Shown here: positions 17,330 through 27,513 of the stretch, piece after piece
How the letters are laid out: the number at the start of each line of letters is the position of its first letter
Position numbering within the stretch: position 1 is the stretch's first letter
Source of the DNA: an uncultured Pirellulaceae bacterium
Lineage (GTDB): Bacteria; Planctomycetota; Planctomycetia; Pirellulales; Pirellulaceae
Length of the DNA stretch: 37,650 nt
NCBI GenBank assembly: GCA_937921995.1
Contig: CAKZVF010000079.1
Coordinates: forward strand, 1-37,650
Direction: 5' to 3'
Notes under the pieces: model-generated
Told to the model about the DNA's origin: nothing
Database searches by the model: none
Seen by the model: the letters and a program-made list of their open reading frames with translations, nothing else
Made by a program: the position numbers and the translations under genes

Positions 17330-17354
17330 CGCTGAGAAATGTTGTGTCTCAGCG
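17330..17354 (-). promoter_or_regulatory. Perfect 8-bp hairpin at the predicted mRNA 5' end
   Basis: CGCTGAGA and TCTCAGCG are exact inverted repeats with a 9-base loop. The sigma-54 promoter at 17368-17383 predicts a start near 17357, so the transcript of DUF1328 gene 2 would begin two or three bases before the stem. Such 5' hairpins are known to slow mRNA decay. An operator role is the alternative. Confidence 0.5.
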
Positions 17355-17367
17355 GAACATTGACATA

Positions 17368-17383
17368 CGCAACCGGTGTGCCA
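17368..17383 (-). promoter_or_regulatory. Sigma-54 promoter of DUF1328 gene 2 (and perhaps the SDR)
   Basis: The minus strand reads TGGCACACCGGTTGCG: consensus TGGCAC at -24, TTGC at -12 and a 10-bp GG-to-GC gap. The predicted start is near 17357, about 68 nt before the ATG at 17288. Confidence 0.8.
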
Positions 17384-17448
17384 TTGCGTTGCCCTGACAA
17401 ACATTTAGACTCGCGGTGTGAGTTTACGTTGACTACGGTGAAATGAAT

Positions 17449-17465
17449 TGGTCGTCCAACGGTCA
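17449..17465. promoter_or_regulatory. Candidate enhancer dyad (copy 3)
   Basis: TGGTCGTCCAACGGTCA fits TGN2CG-N5-CGN2CA exactly and is extended by ATT and AT at its ends to a 21-bp imperfect palindrome. It lies 65 bp from the leftward promoter (17368-17383) and 155 bp from the rightward one (17621-17636). The 551-bp gap 17289-17839 holds these sites and no convincing gene. Confidence 0.65.
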
Positions 17466-17620
17466 ATCCCTCGTCAGCGGGTTGCTCAGGCCCCAGCCCT
17501 ACTTTTTTCAGGTCATTTCTGCAATTTGTTGTCTCGGCACTCCGCGAAACGCTTCTCAACGAAAAGGGATTCGTGATCGCCTGGCGACCATCTTGCTCAA
17601 ATTTCAATCAAAAATGGCTG

Positions 17621-17636
17621 TGGCACTCAGCTTGCA
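17621..17636 (+). promoter_or_regulatory. Sigma-54 promoter of the CheB-CheR-LOV hybrid kinase
   Basis: TGGCACTCAGCTTGCA matches the RpoN consensus at every key base with the correct spacing. The predicted start is near 17647, leaving a leader of about 193 nt before the ATG at 17840. Confidence 0.8.
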
Positions 17637-17839
17637 TCAAGGGTTGATTCAGCGTCAAACCAGGTGACGGATTTGCCACCAGGAACAACAACCTTCTGAA
17701 GCCTAAGACCTCCACCGCATCCGGTGGGACAAGGTTTTGAAAAAATGAGTTGAAGGACCGCTGAGAGGTCGTAATTTCAAAGCAAAATCAAAACGGAAAA
17801 TCATTTTCGCACGATCCAGAGAAAGATTCAGAGGCCCAG

Positions 17840-20800
17840 ATGAACAACGAATTTAACATTGTCGGCGTCGGCGCTTCAGCGGGCGGTCTGGAGGCGATCG
17901 AGAATCTTTTCGAGGCCATGCCCGAAGACACCGGCGCCGCATTTGTTATCGTCCAGCACCTTTCCCCAGATTTCAAAAGTCACATGGAAGAACTGCTGGC
18001 GCGAAAAACCAGCATGGTGATCAAACGTGTCACCAACGAGATGCCAGTGGAGCCGAATACGATCTATCTTATTCCGCCCAATACCGAAATGATGATCTCT
18101 GACCGGCGGCTATTGTTGACCGAACGTGAACGCGACGAAGCACTCAATCTTCCAATCGACCATTTCTTTCGCTCGTTGGCCAACGACTGCGGCCGGAAAT
18201 CCGTCGGCGTGGTTCTTTCGGGAACCGGCAGTGATGGGTCGCGCGGGATTATGGCGATCAACGAAGCCGGTGGGCTGGTGCTATGTCAGGACGAAGACAC
18301 CGCCAAATTCGATGGCATGCCGATGAGTGCCCAGGAGACCAACGCTGTCCATTTAGTGCTCCCTCCCGAAAAGTTGGCTGCTGCGATCGACGCGTACATC
18401 AACCAATCGCTCAGCCCCGAAAATTTGGCCGAACAAGAAATAGGCATCAGCACTGAAACTGGCATTGAAGACATCTTCAACCTGCTTCGCCGCGAATACG
18501 GCATCGACTTCAGCCTTTACAAACCGACGACGGTGAAGCGCCGGATCGAACGCCGTTTAGCACTGGGCAAATATGAAAATGTCGACGCGTACGCCGAACA
18601 ATTGCATGACGACTCAGAAGAACTCAACTGGCTTTACAAAGATCTGCTGATCGGTGTCACTCAGTTTTTCCGAGACAGCGAGGCATTTGATCGTCTAAAA
18701 ACGAACATCATTCCCAAAATTATCGAAAAGAAACGTAATGGGGCTGAGTCGATTCGCATCTGGGTGGCGGGCTGCGCGACCGGTGAAGAAGCGTATTCAA
18801 TTGCGATCTCATTTCACGAAGCGCTGCAGAACGAACGGCGGCCTATCGAAGTCAAAATCTTTGCGACTGACGTGCACCGCAAGTCGTTGACGACCGCCAG
18901 CGCCGGGATTTACCCCGAATCGTCGCTGGGCGAAATGTCCAAAGAACGAATCGACAAATACTTCATCAAGCACAAAGAAGGCTACGAGATTTTACCCGAA
19001 ATCCGCGAGATGATCGTGTTCGCGCCGCATAATCTGGTCAGCGACGCGCCGTTTACTCGGATGGATTTAGTGACATGCCGAAACATGTTGATCTATCTTC
19101 TGCCACCGGTACAAAAGAAAGTTGTGTCGCTTTTCCATTTCGCGCTACGCACCGGTGGTTATCTTTTCATGGGTCCAAGCGAAACCCCCGGCGACTTGCT
19201 CGAGGAGTTCGAGGTCGAAAACAAAAAATGGCGGCAGTATCGCAAGCGTCGTGATGTGCGGCTAACAACGAACATTCGGTTACCGTTGGGAGGGACAGCC
19301 AACCCTCGGCCTTTTGCTGCCCGTCGCAGTGGGAACATACGGCCGACGCCCGAATCGCAGATGCTGGCCACCTATGACCGTTTGCTGGACAAGCACATGG
19401 CGCCAAGCTTCCTGGTCGATGAGGCCGGCGAACTGGTTCATTCGTTTGGTGGCGCAGAAAAGTATTTGCGAATTCGCGGCGGGCGGATCACGACGAATAT
19501 CCTTGAACTTATCCACGAAGATCTGAAAACCTCCGTCGCCGGCGCCCTCCAGCATTCGGCCAAGGAGCAAAAGACGGTGCGTTACAACGGGATCCGCATC
19601 CAACACGAAAACGGTCCGGAGCAGGTTAGTCTGATGGTGGATCCGGTGCGCGATCCACGCACCGAGGTGACGCACACCTTGATCTCAATCGAACCGGTCG
19701 CTGCCAGTCAACCGGTGAATCAAACGTCTGCGGTCATCGCAAATTTGATCGAGGATGTTGATGTCTCCGCACTGTCGCGCGAACACATCACGTCGCTGGA
19801 ACATGAACTGCGATACACCAAAGAGAACCTGCAGGCCACCGTAGAGGAACTGGAAACATCGAACGAGGAATTGCAAGCGACCAATGAAGAACTTGTTGCC
19901 TCCAACGAGGAAATGCAAAGCACCAACGAAGAACTTCAGTCAGTAAACGAAGAACTTTACACCGTCAACGCCGAGTATCAACGTAAGATTGTTGAACTGA
20001 CCGAGATGACCGACGACATGAACAACCTGTTCCGCAGCACCGATGTCGGCGTGATCTTCCTTGACCGCGATCTGAACATTCGGCGTTTCACACCGCGTAT
20101 CGCTGAGACGTTTCATTTGCTGCCGCAGGACCTTGGCCGTCCGATTCAAGGGTTTGCTCACAACATCGAAAACGATGTGTTCAACGATATTCAAGGCGTC
20201 TTGGAAACCGAACAGGCCATTGATCGCGAGGTCCGAGATAGACGACAAAACCATTGGTTGTTGCGTATCATCCCCTATCGGACCGTAAAACAGGTTGAAG
20301 GCGTTGTGCTGACGCTGGTCGATATTAACTCGATCAAGGAAACCGATGCGAAGCTGCAGGGCTATCGCGATCTTGTCGAGGCTTCGGACGCGGCCATCAC
20401 CGGAACCGATAGCTACGGCACGATCTTGACTTGGAATCCAGGCGCCGAAGCCGTTTACGGTTACACCGCCGAAGAGGCCATCGGCAAACATATCTCAATG
20501 CTGACGCCGAAAGAATTGGAGCCCGAGACTCAAGAAGTCATCATCAGGTCGCGTGCGGGTGAAAAGATTGTGGGACTGGATACCAAACGCATCACCAAAT
20601 CAGGAGACATTCGCAATATCATGTTGAATGTTTCTCCGGTGCTTGACGCCGAAGGGAAGGTCACCGGATTCTCAAGCATCAGCCAAGACTACACCCAACG
20701 AAAAGTTGCCGAACAAGAGCGCGAGAAACTCGCAACGATTATCGATTCGACTTCTGACTTTGTCGCTACCTACACCGGCCAATGGAAAACGATGACGGTT

Positions 20801-23053
20801 AACCCCGCCGGTTTGGAACTGTTGGGTTTGCCGTTGGGTGCGGAAGTTGCAGGAAGGCCAATCAGCAGTTGGCACACTGAACAAGAGGCACAAAGGTTAC
20901 ACCAAGAGGTCCTCCCTCAAGTAGCAAAAGACAACGTCTGGCACGGCGTCACCAGAATCGTGAATCAAGACGGCGTCGAGATCCCCTTATCGACGGTCAT
21001 AATCGCTCATCGAGACGAAGATGGCGAGATTAACTATCTGTCGACCGTCGGGCGTGACATCACCAAAGAATTGCAAATGCAAAATGAACTGCGCGAGCGC
21101 GAAACGTTTTTGCGCCGAACGCTGGATGGCTTGTTTACCTTTGCAGGTGTTTGTCTGCCCGATGGAAATCTGATCGAAGCCAACCGTACGGCATTGACGT
21201 CCGCGGGAGTTGATCCGGAAGATGTGCTCAATAAGCCGTTTGCCGATGTTCATTGGTGGGCTTATTCGGAACAAGTGCAAGAACAACTTCGGGAGGCGTT
21301 TAAAACAGCGGCCGCTGGAAACCCGGTTCGTTACGATGTCGAAATTCAGTTGGCCGATGAGAAGTTCATTACGATTGACTTCCAGTTGATGCCGCTGAGA
21401 AATGATGCGGGTGAAGTCACGCACTTGATCCCCTCCGCGATCGACATCAGCGAACGCGTCGCCCTCGAAGCACAATCCCGTGTGTTCCGACGCGCTTTTG
21501 ATGCTTCGTTGACTGCGATGTCCATCAGCGACGCAACCATGGACGACAATCCGATGGTCTACGTGAACCCAGGGTTCACGAAGCTGACCGGTTACAGTGC
21601 CGAAGAGGCCGTTGGGCGAAATTGCAGGTTTTTGCAAGGCAAAGAAACAGATCCGAAGTCAGTCCAAAAACTTCGCCGGGCGATCCGCAAGGGGGAAGCC
21701 TGCCACGTCAAATTAATCAACTACAAAAAGAACGGCAAGAAATTCTGGAACGAACTGGTCATCACACCCGTGCGAAACGAGCATGGCGCACTAACACATT
21801 TTGTTGGCGTCCAGTTCGACATGACCGATCATCAGCGCGTCGAAGATAAACTCTCTCGGGCACGCGATGTTGCCGAAGCCGCCAATGCTGCCAAAAGCTC
21901 TTTCGTGGCCAACATGAGCCACGAGATTCGGACGCCACTAACGACGGTGGTTGGCATGACGGAGATGTTGCTGGAACAGGAAAAAGACAAATCCAAACAT
22001 GATACGCTGCAAATGGTGTATCAGAGCGGGAAACATCTGGTCACATTAATCAACGATGTGCTGGACCTTTCAAAAATTGAGGCCGGAAAATTGGAAGCCG
22101 ACGTCGTCGACGTTTCTCCGACCCATATCATTGACGACGTCGTGTCATCGATGGGCTACCGGGCGAGTGAAAAGGGACTGGATTTCGACGTCAATTACGA
22201 TGGGATGATTCCTGAGAAAATTTTGACCGATCCAATCCGATTCCGTCAGATTCTCTTCAACCTCGCTGGAAACGCAGTCAAATTTACCGAAAAAGGATCC
22301 GTTACGCTGAATGTGAAACTGATCGATCGCGATAAAAAACCAAAGCTCCGAATCGAAGTTGAAGATACAGGAATTGGATTCGACACCCAAGAAGCGGAAA
22401 AGTTGTTCGAGCAATTTTCGCAGGTCGACTATTCGCCGACGCGCCGACAAGGCGGAACGGGACTCGGTTTACATATTAGTAAACGGATCGCGGATTTGTT
22501 AGGAGCGCGGATCAAGGGCGAGGGCAAAGTAGGTGTTGGCAGCAAATTCACGTTAACGCTACCCACCGGTGATTTGACCAATCGAACTTTCATTGACCCC
22601 AAAGCTCAGTCTGAGAAACCACCGCTCCCTGGCGCAGAAAAAATCGCGAGTGACACCGAATTGTCTGGTAACGTTTTGGTGGTCGAGGACACGCGTGGAA
22701 TTCGTGTGCTTATTAAACGCATGTTGGAAAATTCCGGGGCCAGCGTGCAGTTGGTCAACGATGGGCAAGAAGCAATTGCTCTGATTGAAGATGTTTTGGA
22801 TGCAGATGCTTCCAACACAAAGCCGTTTGCGCTGATCATGCTGGACATGCACATGCCAAATCTCAGTGGTTACGAAACGGCGAAACGGCTACGCGAACTT
22901 GGGATCACCTCGCCAATCATCGCACTAACCGCCAGTGCGATGCGCGGCGATCGCGAGAAATGTATTGCCGCCGGCTGCGATGCCTACCTCACAAAGCCAA
23001 TCGACCGAGCGAAATTACTCGGCAAGATCGCCGAACTGACGGCGGAAGATTAA
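17840..23053 (+). CDS. CheB-CheR-PAS-LOV hybrid histidine kinase
   Basis: 1737 residues, probably cytoplasmic with no membrane helix. Order: CheB methylesterase (1-190) with the triad S13 (GASAGG), H40 (VQHL) and D132 (GSDGSRG). CheR methyltransferase (about 205-470) with SAM motif [11 protein letters not shown] and CRNMLIY. A coiled coil of NEELQ/TNEEL heptads (about 650-723). Four PAS domains (about 727-1210). A LOV domain (1213-1333) with photoactive Cys1262 in GRNCRFLQG and flavin contacts N1294, N1304 and Q1325. HisKA with H1361 ([11 protein letters not shown]). HATPase_c with [12 protein letters not shown]. Receiver with D1669 (LIMLDMHMP) and YLTKPID. Such CheB/CheR/PAS kinases are known, but the LOV domain makes this a blue-light input. 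No CheA or receptor gene is nearby. GAGG seven bases upstream supports the start, and a sigma-54 promoter at 17621 drives it. Confidence 0.95.
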   Translation: MNNEFNIVGVGASAGGLEAIENLFEAMPEDTGAAFVIVQHLSPDFKSHMEELLARKTSMVIKRVTNEMPVEPNTIYLIPPNTEMMISDRRLLLTERERDEALNLPIDHFFRSLANDCGRKSVGVVLSGTGSDGSRGIMAINEAGGLVLCQDEDTAKFDGMPMSAQETNAVHLVLPPEKLAAAIDAYINQSLSPENLAEQEIGISTETGIEDIFNLLRREYGIDFSLYKPTTVKRRIERRLALGKYENVDAYAEQLHDDSEELNWLYKDLLIGVTQFFRDSEAFDRLKTNIIPKIIEKKRNGAESIRIWVAGCATGEEAYSIAISFHEALQNERRPIEVKIFATDVHRKSLTTASAGIYPESSLGEMSKERIDKYFIKHKEGYEILPEIREMIVFAPHNLVSDAPFTRMDLVTCRNMLIYLLPPVQKKVVSLFHFALRTGGYLFMGPSETPGDLLEEFEVENKKWRQYRKRRDVRLTTNIRLPLGGTANPRPFAARRSGNIRPTPESQMLATYDRLLDKHMAPSFLVDEAGELVHSFGGAEKYLRIRGGRITTNILELIHEDLKTSVAGALQHSAKEQKTVRYNGIRIQHENGPEQVSLMVDPVRDPRTEVTHTLISIEPVAASQPVNQTSAVIANLIEDVDVSALSREHITSLEHELRYTKENLQATVEELETSNEELQATNEELVASNEEMQSTNEELQSVNEELYTVNAEYQRKIVELTEMTDDMNNLFRSTDVGVIFLDRDLNIRRFTPRIAETFHLLPQDLGRPIQGFAHNIENDVFNDIQGVLETEQAIDREVRDRRQNHWLLRIIPYRTVKQVEGVVLTLVDINSIKETDAKLQGYRDLVEASDAAITGTDSYGTILTWNPGAEAVYGYTAEEAIGKHISMLTPKELEPETQEVIIRSRAGEKIVGLDTKRITKSGDIRNIMLNVSPVLDAEGKVTGFSSISQDYTQRKVAEQEREKLATIIDSTSDFVATYTGQWKTMTVNPAGLELLGLPLGAEVAGRPISSWHTEQEAQRLHQEVLPQVAKDNVWHGVTRIVNQDGVEIPLSTVIIAHRDEDGEINYLSTVGRDITKELQMQNELRERETFLRRTLDGLFTFAGVCLPDGNLIEANRTALTSAGVDPEDVLNKPFADVHWWAYSEQVQEQLREAFKTAAAGNPVRYDVEIQLADEKFITIDFQLMPLRNDAGEVTHLIPSAIDISERVALEAQSRVFRRAFDASLTAMSISDATMDDNPMVYVNPGFTKLTGYSAEEAVGRNCRFLQGKETDPKSVQKLRRAIRKGEACHVKLINYKKNGKKFWNELVITPVRNEHGALTHFVGVQFDMTDHQRVEDKLSRARDVAEAANAAKSSFVANMSHEIRTPLTTVVGMTEMLLEQEKDKSKHDTLQMVYQSGKHLVTLINDVLDLSKIEAGKLEADVVDVSPTHIIDDVVSSMGYRASEKGLDFDVNYDGMIPEKILTDPIRFRQILFNLAGNAVKFTEKGSVTLNVKLIDRDKKPKLRIEVEDTGIGFDTQEAEKLFEQFSQVDYSPTRRQGGTGLGLHISKRIADLLGARIKGEGKVGVGSKFTLTLPTGDLTNRTFIDPKAQSEKPPLPGAEKIASDTELSGNVLVVEDTRGIRVLIKRMLENSGASVQLVNDGQEAIALIEDVLDADASNTKPFALIMLDMHMPNLSGYETAKRLRELGITSPIIALTASAMRGDREKCIAAGCDAYLTKPIDRAKLLGKIAELTAED

Positions 23054-23563
23054 TTCTACGCGTCAGTGTTTGGTGACCGCGGGAAGCAGCGATCAAAAGA
23101 GCCGTTAATAAACGCTGATGAACGTGAATGGAAAGCGAACATGGATTAACGTTCATTCATCTCCATTTGCGGTTGAACATTTCAGCATGCAGAGTTTCTG
23201 GAATCGTCAGCTATCGCATTTTGGTGGCGTTTATCGAGAAGTTTTCGGTTCGCGTTTATTCGAAAACTACATCACTACTCGGAAAACGATCGCACTGGTC
23301 GCCGAACAACCACCAGATGTACACCAATCGCGTTTGCTCAAAAGCTGGCTGGGATTGTAAAAAAGAGATGCTGATCATGGAGGCGCAGTCCGTGAGAAAA
23401 TTCGCGAGTATCTCTACGCCCGCGTGGTATGAAAAGCTGATCACCAAAGAATTGTAGAAACGCGGAAAAATTATTTGATGTCATGGTATGGGTTTTGCAA
23501 TTCATGCTGTGCACTGGGTCAGTCCAGTTCATTTCCACTTCAATTCTCCCCACAGGAACAACT
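23054..23563. other. 510-bp intergenic region with a second dispersed-repeat half and a weak sigma-54 candidate
   Basis: A 24-bp segment at 23149-23172 (ending CTCCATTTGCGG) matches the right arm of the element at 16170-16193 at 19 of 24 positions. A looser partner begins near 23110. Further right, TGGTCGCCGAACAACCA at 23296-23312 matches seven of eight fixed bases of the enhancer dyad. TGGTATGGGTTTTGCA at 23484-23499 has correct -24/-12 spacing but a poor -24 box. Together they are a weaker version of the arrangement seen at the stress genes. Open frames of 80-109 codons here run across the repeat and look accidental. Confidence 0.45.
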
Positions 23564-24460
23564 ATGAGGCTCTACCTATTGATGTTGGCGGCGCTGGTCG
23601 GCAACGTATTTCTCACCCATGCTTCTGCAACGGCCGAAGATTTGTACACCGTTACCGACAACAATGTGGTCAACGTGATCGACTCCAACTCACCAACGGT
23701 GGTCACACGCTCCGGATCCATCAGTGGGCTCGCCGCGACCGAATCAATTTTCGGGCTGGACTACCGTGCCAATGGCGGCGGCATCTATGCGGTTGGGAGT
23801 TTGGGTAACATCTACACAATCGACCAAACGACCTTCAATGCAACGTCTGTCGGGTCGGCGTTAACGCCAGCCTTGGTTGGAAATTCTTTTGCGTTTGATT
23901 TCAATCCTTCAGCCGCCGGCGGAATTCTGTCTCGAATCATCAGCGACACAGACAACAATCGCGTTATCGACAGTACTACTGGTGGTTACTTCGGTGCCCC
24001 AGATAAAACCGCAGTCTTTTACAACGCTGGAGATGCAAATGAAGGTGCAAACCCGAACATTCAGGGAATTGCGTATGACAACAACGTGCTAGGTGCGATG
24101 ACCACTCAGCAATACGGTATCGACGCCGATCTCGGCATTCTTACGACGGTCGCCAACAACGCCGGTACGTTGGAAACAGTGGGCTCGTTAGGGCTTGGTT
24201 CAACGCTGAACAACGAACTGGCCTTTGACATCTCCGGTGATACGGGGATCGCCTACGCGTCGCTGCAGGTCGGCAACGGTAATTCGGAACTGTATACGAT
24301 TGATCTCGCCACCGGAGCAGCTTCCCTTCAAGGAACCATCGGAGGTGGTGTGACCGTAAGAGACTTCACCGTTGTGCCTTCGGCGATACCCGAACCATCG
24401 AGTTTGGGATTGCTGGGAGTCATTGCGATCGGTTTAGCACACCGCCGAAAACGGTCGTAA
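23564..24460 (+). CDS. Secreted DUF4394-type protein with PEP-CTERM sorting signal
   Basis: 298 residues from the ATG at 23564. A signal peptide (MRLYLLMLAALVGNVFLTHA) is followed by a beta-propeller-like repeat region: AEDLYTVTDNNVVNVID, GLDYRANGGGIYAVGSLGNI, YTIDQTTFNATSVGSAL and LYTIDLATGAASL. These are the NGxLYAV and YTID-T phrases of DUF4394. The C-terminus IPEPSSLGLLGVIAIGLAHR then RKRS is a canonical PEP-CTERM signal: Pro-Glu-Pro, hydrophobic helix, basic end. It is exported and processed by an exosortase, probably for surface or matrix display. A longer frame from 23483 would bury the signal peptide. Confidence 0.9.
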   Translation: MRLYLLMLAALVGNVFLTHASATAEDLYTVTDNNVVNVIDSNSPTVVTRSGSISGLAATESIFGLDYRANGGGIYAVGSLGNIYTIDQTTFNATSVGSALTPALVGNSFAFDFNPSAAGGILSRIISDTDNNRVIDSTTGGYFGAPDKTAVFYNAGDANEGANPNIQGIAYDNNVLGAMTTQQYGIDADLGILTTVANNAGTLETVGSLGLGSTLNNELAFDISGDTGIAYASLQVGNGNSELYTIDLATGAASLQGTIGGGVTVRDFTVVPSAIPEPSSLGLLGVIAIGLAHRRKRS

Positions 24461-24490
24461 GTTTGACTCAACCTAAAAATGGAAAACATT

Positions 24491-24526
24491 CGGCCGCTTG
24501 TTTAAAATAAGCGGCCGTTGTTTTTT
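24491..24526 (+). terminator. Rho-independent terminator
   Basis: A perfect 9-bp GC-rich stem (CGGCCGCTT / AAGCGGCCG) with a 9-base loop is followed by TTGTTTTTT. It stands 31 bp after the PEP-CTERM gene and before the convergent DNA ligase gene. Confidence 0.92.
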
Positions 24527-24632
24527 CGAGTGATGTCGTCAGCACTGGCAAAATGCAGCTACCAGCGCCGCAGTCAGATCGCGAAGAAAAGTTTTCGGTC
24601 GTCCCTCTTCCTGGCAGCGTATCGCAACGGTG

Positions 24633-26306
24633 TCAGTCGTCAAGCATCGAAACAATGGTGGCCAGATTATCTGCGTCGGCTGGTTTCTTATCGTGTCTCC
24701 AGCGGCTGATGCGTGGGAATCGTACGGCGATGCCGGATTTGTGTCGCGGCGAGCGTTGAATGTTTTCAAACGCCAGTTCGAATACCAGTTCAGGTGTGAC
24801 GCTGCGGACGGGGCCGAACTTTTCGTGAGTGTTCTTCCGCACGAACGCATCGACCTGACGGATCTCCGCGTCCGTTAAACCGGAATACGCTTTGGCAAAG
24901 GGAACCAGTTCGCCATCCTTCCACAGTGCAAATGTGTAATCCGAATACAGACTCGCGCGGCGACCATGACCGCGTTGAGCGTAAATCATGACGGCGTCGA
25001 TCGTGAAAGGGTCTACTTTCCACTTCCACCAATCGCCTACAGGCCGGCCGACTTGGTAGGCCGAATCACGCCTTTTAAGCATCAAACCTTCGGCGCGAGA
25101 TTCTCGCGCACTTTCACGAAGTGTTGCTAATTCCTTCCACGACTGAACGCGATCGCCTTCGGCAACCGACACTGCGGGTGGAATCAAAATTGATGCCGTT
25201 AGCGAAGACGCATCCCCCGTTTCAAATAGCTCACCGACGGAACTCTTTGACGCTACCGGAGCAAGGGAACTGACGATGTCGGTCAATCGTTGTTGGCGAT
25301 CTGTCAACGATAGATTGCGTATGTCTTCGCCATCGTGCTCAATTAAATCGAAGGCCAGCAGCACCACGGGAACTTCGCGCAGTAACTTCTTCCCCAACTT
25401 TTTGCGACCAAGCCGGCGTTGTAGTTGGCTGAATTCGAGAGGTTTTGATGCGACTGCGTCCCAGCCCAAAATCTCACCATCAAGCACCGTCCCATCCGGC
25501 AAAGCTTCGGCCGATTCGGCGACCTCGGGGAATTGTTCGGTAACCAATTCTTCCCCGCGCGACCAAATGAACGTCTCGCCTGCGCGGCGAATCACCTGAG
25601 CCCGGATGCCATCCCATTTCCATTCAGCGCTCCAATCCTGGGGCTGGCCCAGCGTTAAATCCGGCCCATCTTTGAGAGGGTTGGCCAGAAAAAATGGATA
25701 CGGTTTGCTGACCGCCGTTTCCTGTTCATTCGGATCGACCAGTGCGTTGTAGAAGTCAGCGCTGGGTTCCCAGTCGCCCATCAACCGATGCGCGATCGTG
25801 GCAGGGTCGATTTTTGCATGCTGCGCCAGCGCTCGGGTGATCAACTTTTTGGATACGCCAACTCGGAATCCGCCCGTCATCAACTTACCCAGCACAAATA
25901 ATTGACGTTGGTCAAATCGCTGCCAAAGTTCCAGGATCTTGGAACGCTGCTGTTCGGGTTCCGCAGATCGCAAGGGCAACAAATGTTGTTCAATTAGATC
26001 TTTGAGCGTGATGTCTGCGCCGGACTCATGAGGCGGTAGCACCAAGGAAATCGTTTCGGCCAGATCACCAACACGTTCGTAGCATTCCTCAAACAACCAC
26101 GGTGAAAGATTGGCTTGTTCGATCGCCCACTGCCGAAGCAATTTCGTTCCAACCAATCGCTTGATCCGCCGTCCGACCAGAAAATAAATCGCCCACGCCG
26201 CGTTTGAGGGCGGAGCGACTTCGAAGTAATCTTTGAGCGCGGTAACTTTCTCGGTCGTCTTGGTCGTGCCGTCCAGTCGCCAGTAGAGATTGCAAAAGTC
26301 ATTCAT
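24633..26306 (-). CDS. ATP-dependent DNA ligase
   Basis: 557 residues, the normal size for bacterial ATP-dependent ligases of the exonuclease-linked type. A helical DNA-binding N-domain (1-210) precedes the nucleotidyltransferase domain with adenylated Lys230 in EWKWDGIRAQV. This is followed by TVLDGEILGWD (motif III), EGLMLKRRDSAY (motif IV) and WWKWKVDP (motif V), then an OB-fold with SVTPELVFELAFENIQRSP. It seals nicks using ATP, separately from the replicative NAD-dependent LigA. The gene follows the exonuclease at 26328-27359 by 21 bp, so the two form an operon. In many bacteria this set also includes an Lhr-type helicase and PdeM phosphoesterase, and neither is here. Confidence 0.95.
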   Translation of the reverse strand: MNDFCNLYWRLDGTTKTTEKVTALKDYFEVAPPSNAAWAIYFLVGRRIKRLVGTKLLRQWAIEQANLSPWLFEECYERVGDLAETISLVLPPHESGADITLKDLIEQHLLPLRSAEPEQQRSKILELWQRFDQRQLFVLGKLMTGGFRVGVSKKLITRALAQHAKIDPATIAHRLMGDWEPSADFYNALVDPNEQETAVSKPYPFFLANPLKDGPDLTLGQPQDWSAEWKWDGIRAQVIRRAGETFIWSRGEELVTEQFPEVAESAEALPDGTVLDGEILGWDAVASKPLEFSQLQRRLGRKKLGKKLLREVPVVLLAFDLIEHDGEDIRNLSLTDRQQRLTDIVSSLAPVASKSSVGELFETGDASSLTASILIPPAVSVAEGDRVQSWKELATLRESARESRAEGLMLKRRDSAYQVGRPVGDWWKWKVDPFTIDAVMIYAQRGHGRRASLYSDYTFALWKDGELVPFAKAYSGLTDAEIRQVDAFVRKNTHEKFGPVRSVTPELVFELAFENIQRSPRHKSGIAVRFPRISRWRHDKKPADADNLATIVSMLDD

Positions 26307-26327
26307 AAGCTTCAGCCCAACACGTCG

Positions 26328-27359
26328 TTACGTCGGCTGCTCCTGCGCTTCGGATGACTCGACCAAAAGTTCGCCCTCAAATTCGGTCGCGACCGTTTGC
26401 GCGTTGAGGCCTTGCTCTTGCAGATGCCGGACCACAACATCGCAATAGCCGTGTGTGACCCACACATTCTCTGCTTCGGTTTCACCGATCGTTTGCATGA
26501 GTTCATGCCAGTCGACGTGGTCGGACAAAATGAACCCGCGATCCATCGCTCGCCGGCGGCGCGTGCCGCGGATTTGCATCCAGCCCGACGCCATCGCGGT
26601 GCTAAGTTTTCCCAACCGCCGTGCCCATGGTGTTCCAGCGGCGGCCGGGGGAGCGACAATTAATGCCTGGCTGAAGTCCGTTTCTTTGACGTCCAGTTCT
26701 CCCACGTACACGGTCTCAGGGAGCGTGACGCCTGCCGCCCGATAGCCCGCATTGAGTTTCTCGACGGCTCCATGGGTGTAGATTGGCCCGATCGTTGCGT
26801 CGATGCCTGCGAGCAATCGTTGGGCTTTGCCAAGCGAATATGCCAACAGCAAACTTGCTTTACCGGCGGCTTGGTTGGCTCGCCACCATTGATTGATTCC
26901 CGAAAAAACGGCCTCCGAACTGAGCCAGCGATAGATCGGCAGGCCAAAGGTTGATTCGGTGATAAACGTGTCGCACTTGACCGGTTCAAACGGTAAACAT
27001 GTCGAATCTGGCTGACGTTTATAGTCACCGGAGACCACCACCCGATGGCCCTTTTTCTCAATGCAGACTTGGGCCGACCCCAAAATGTGCCCCGCAGGAT
27101 AGAAAGTAACGCTGACACCGTTGATCGTAAGCGGCTTCCGCAGCGGATGAAAATCCAGTCGCGCTTTCTCTCCCATCCGAATCCGCAGTACTTCGGCAGA
27201 GGTATCCGCGGCCAGATATTGCTTGGATCCCCACCGCGCGTGATCCGCATGGGCATGAGTGATGATCGCGCGGTCAACAGGACGCCACGGATCGACATAG
27301 AAGTCGCCTTGGGCGCAGTAAAGTCCGCGGGGTGTCGATTCTAAGAGTGCTTTTGCCAT
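26328..27359 (-). CDS. Ligase-associated DNA exonuclease (metallo-beta-lactamase/beta-CASP fold)
   Basis: 343 residues from the ATG at 27359 (MAKALLESTPRGLYCAQGDF). The longer frame adds unrelated sequence that overlaps a terminator. The metal-binding motif ITHAHADHARWG is followed by YPAGHILGSAQV, VVSGDYKRQPDST and the beta-CASP segment ITESTFGLPIYRW, ending in HVDWHELMQTIGE and VWVTHG. This is the ligase-associated exonuclease family, related to mRNA 3'-end processing factors. It is thought to trim DNA ends before sealing. The adjacent ligase at 24633-26306 confirms the assignment. Confidence 0.93.
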   Translation of the reverse strand: MAKALLESTPRGLYCAQGDFYVDPWRPVDRAIITHAHADHARWGSKQYLAADTSAEVLRIRMGEKARLDFHPLRKPLTINGVSVTFYPAGHILGSAQVCIEKKGHRVVVSGDYKRQPDSTCLPFEPVKCDTFITESTFGLPIYRWLSSEAVFSGINQWWRANQAAGKASLLLAYSLGKAQRLLAGIDATIGPIYTHGAVEKLNAGYRAAGVTLPETVYVGELDVKETDFSQALIVAPPAAAGTPWARRLGKLSTAMASGWMQIRGTRRRRAMDRGFILSDHVDWHELMQTIGETEAENVWVTHGYCDVVVRHLQEQGLNAQTVATEFEGELLVESSEAQEQPT

Positions 27360-27433
27360 ACCCTTCAATGTACCGCAATCGGTTTCGGGATGTCTCAAAG
27401 AATGTGTGCTTTCCAAACTCCGTTTCGCGCAAG

Positions 27434-27464
27434 AAAAAAACGGCGACCAAAGGCCGCCGTTTTT
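27434..27464 (-). terminator. Rho-independent terminator of the DUF2383 gene
   Basis: On the minus strand CGGCGGCC-TTT-GGTCGCCG pairs fully (one G-U) and is followed by seven T. It lies about 55 bp beyond the stop at 27514. On the plus strand the same stem has one A-C mismatch and five T, so weak two-way action is possible. Confidence 0.85.
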
Positions 27465-27513
27465 CCACACCACACTACCTCTTCCATCACGCAGTCCGAA
27501 CGAAATTCGGAAC

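Noticed and set aside
23118..23457. Overlapping frames of 80 and 109 codons
   Set aside because: Both start within the dispersed repeat and show no recognisable protein pattern.
23484..23499. Sigma-54 promoter for the PEP-CTERM gene
   Set aside because: The spacing and -12 box fit but the -24 box is TGGTAT. It is kept only as a weak candidate, because a 7-of-8 dyad lies upstream at 23296-23312.
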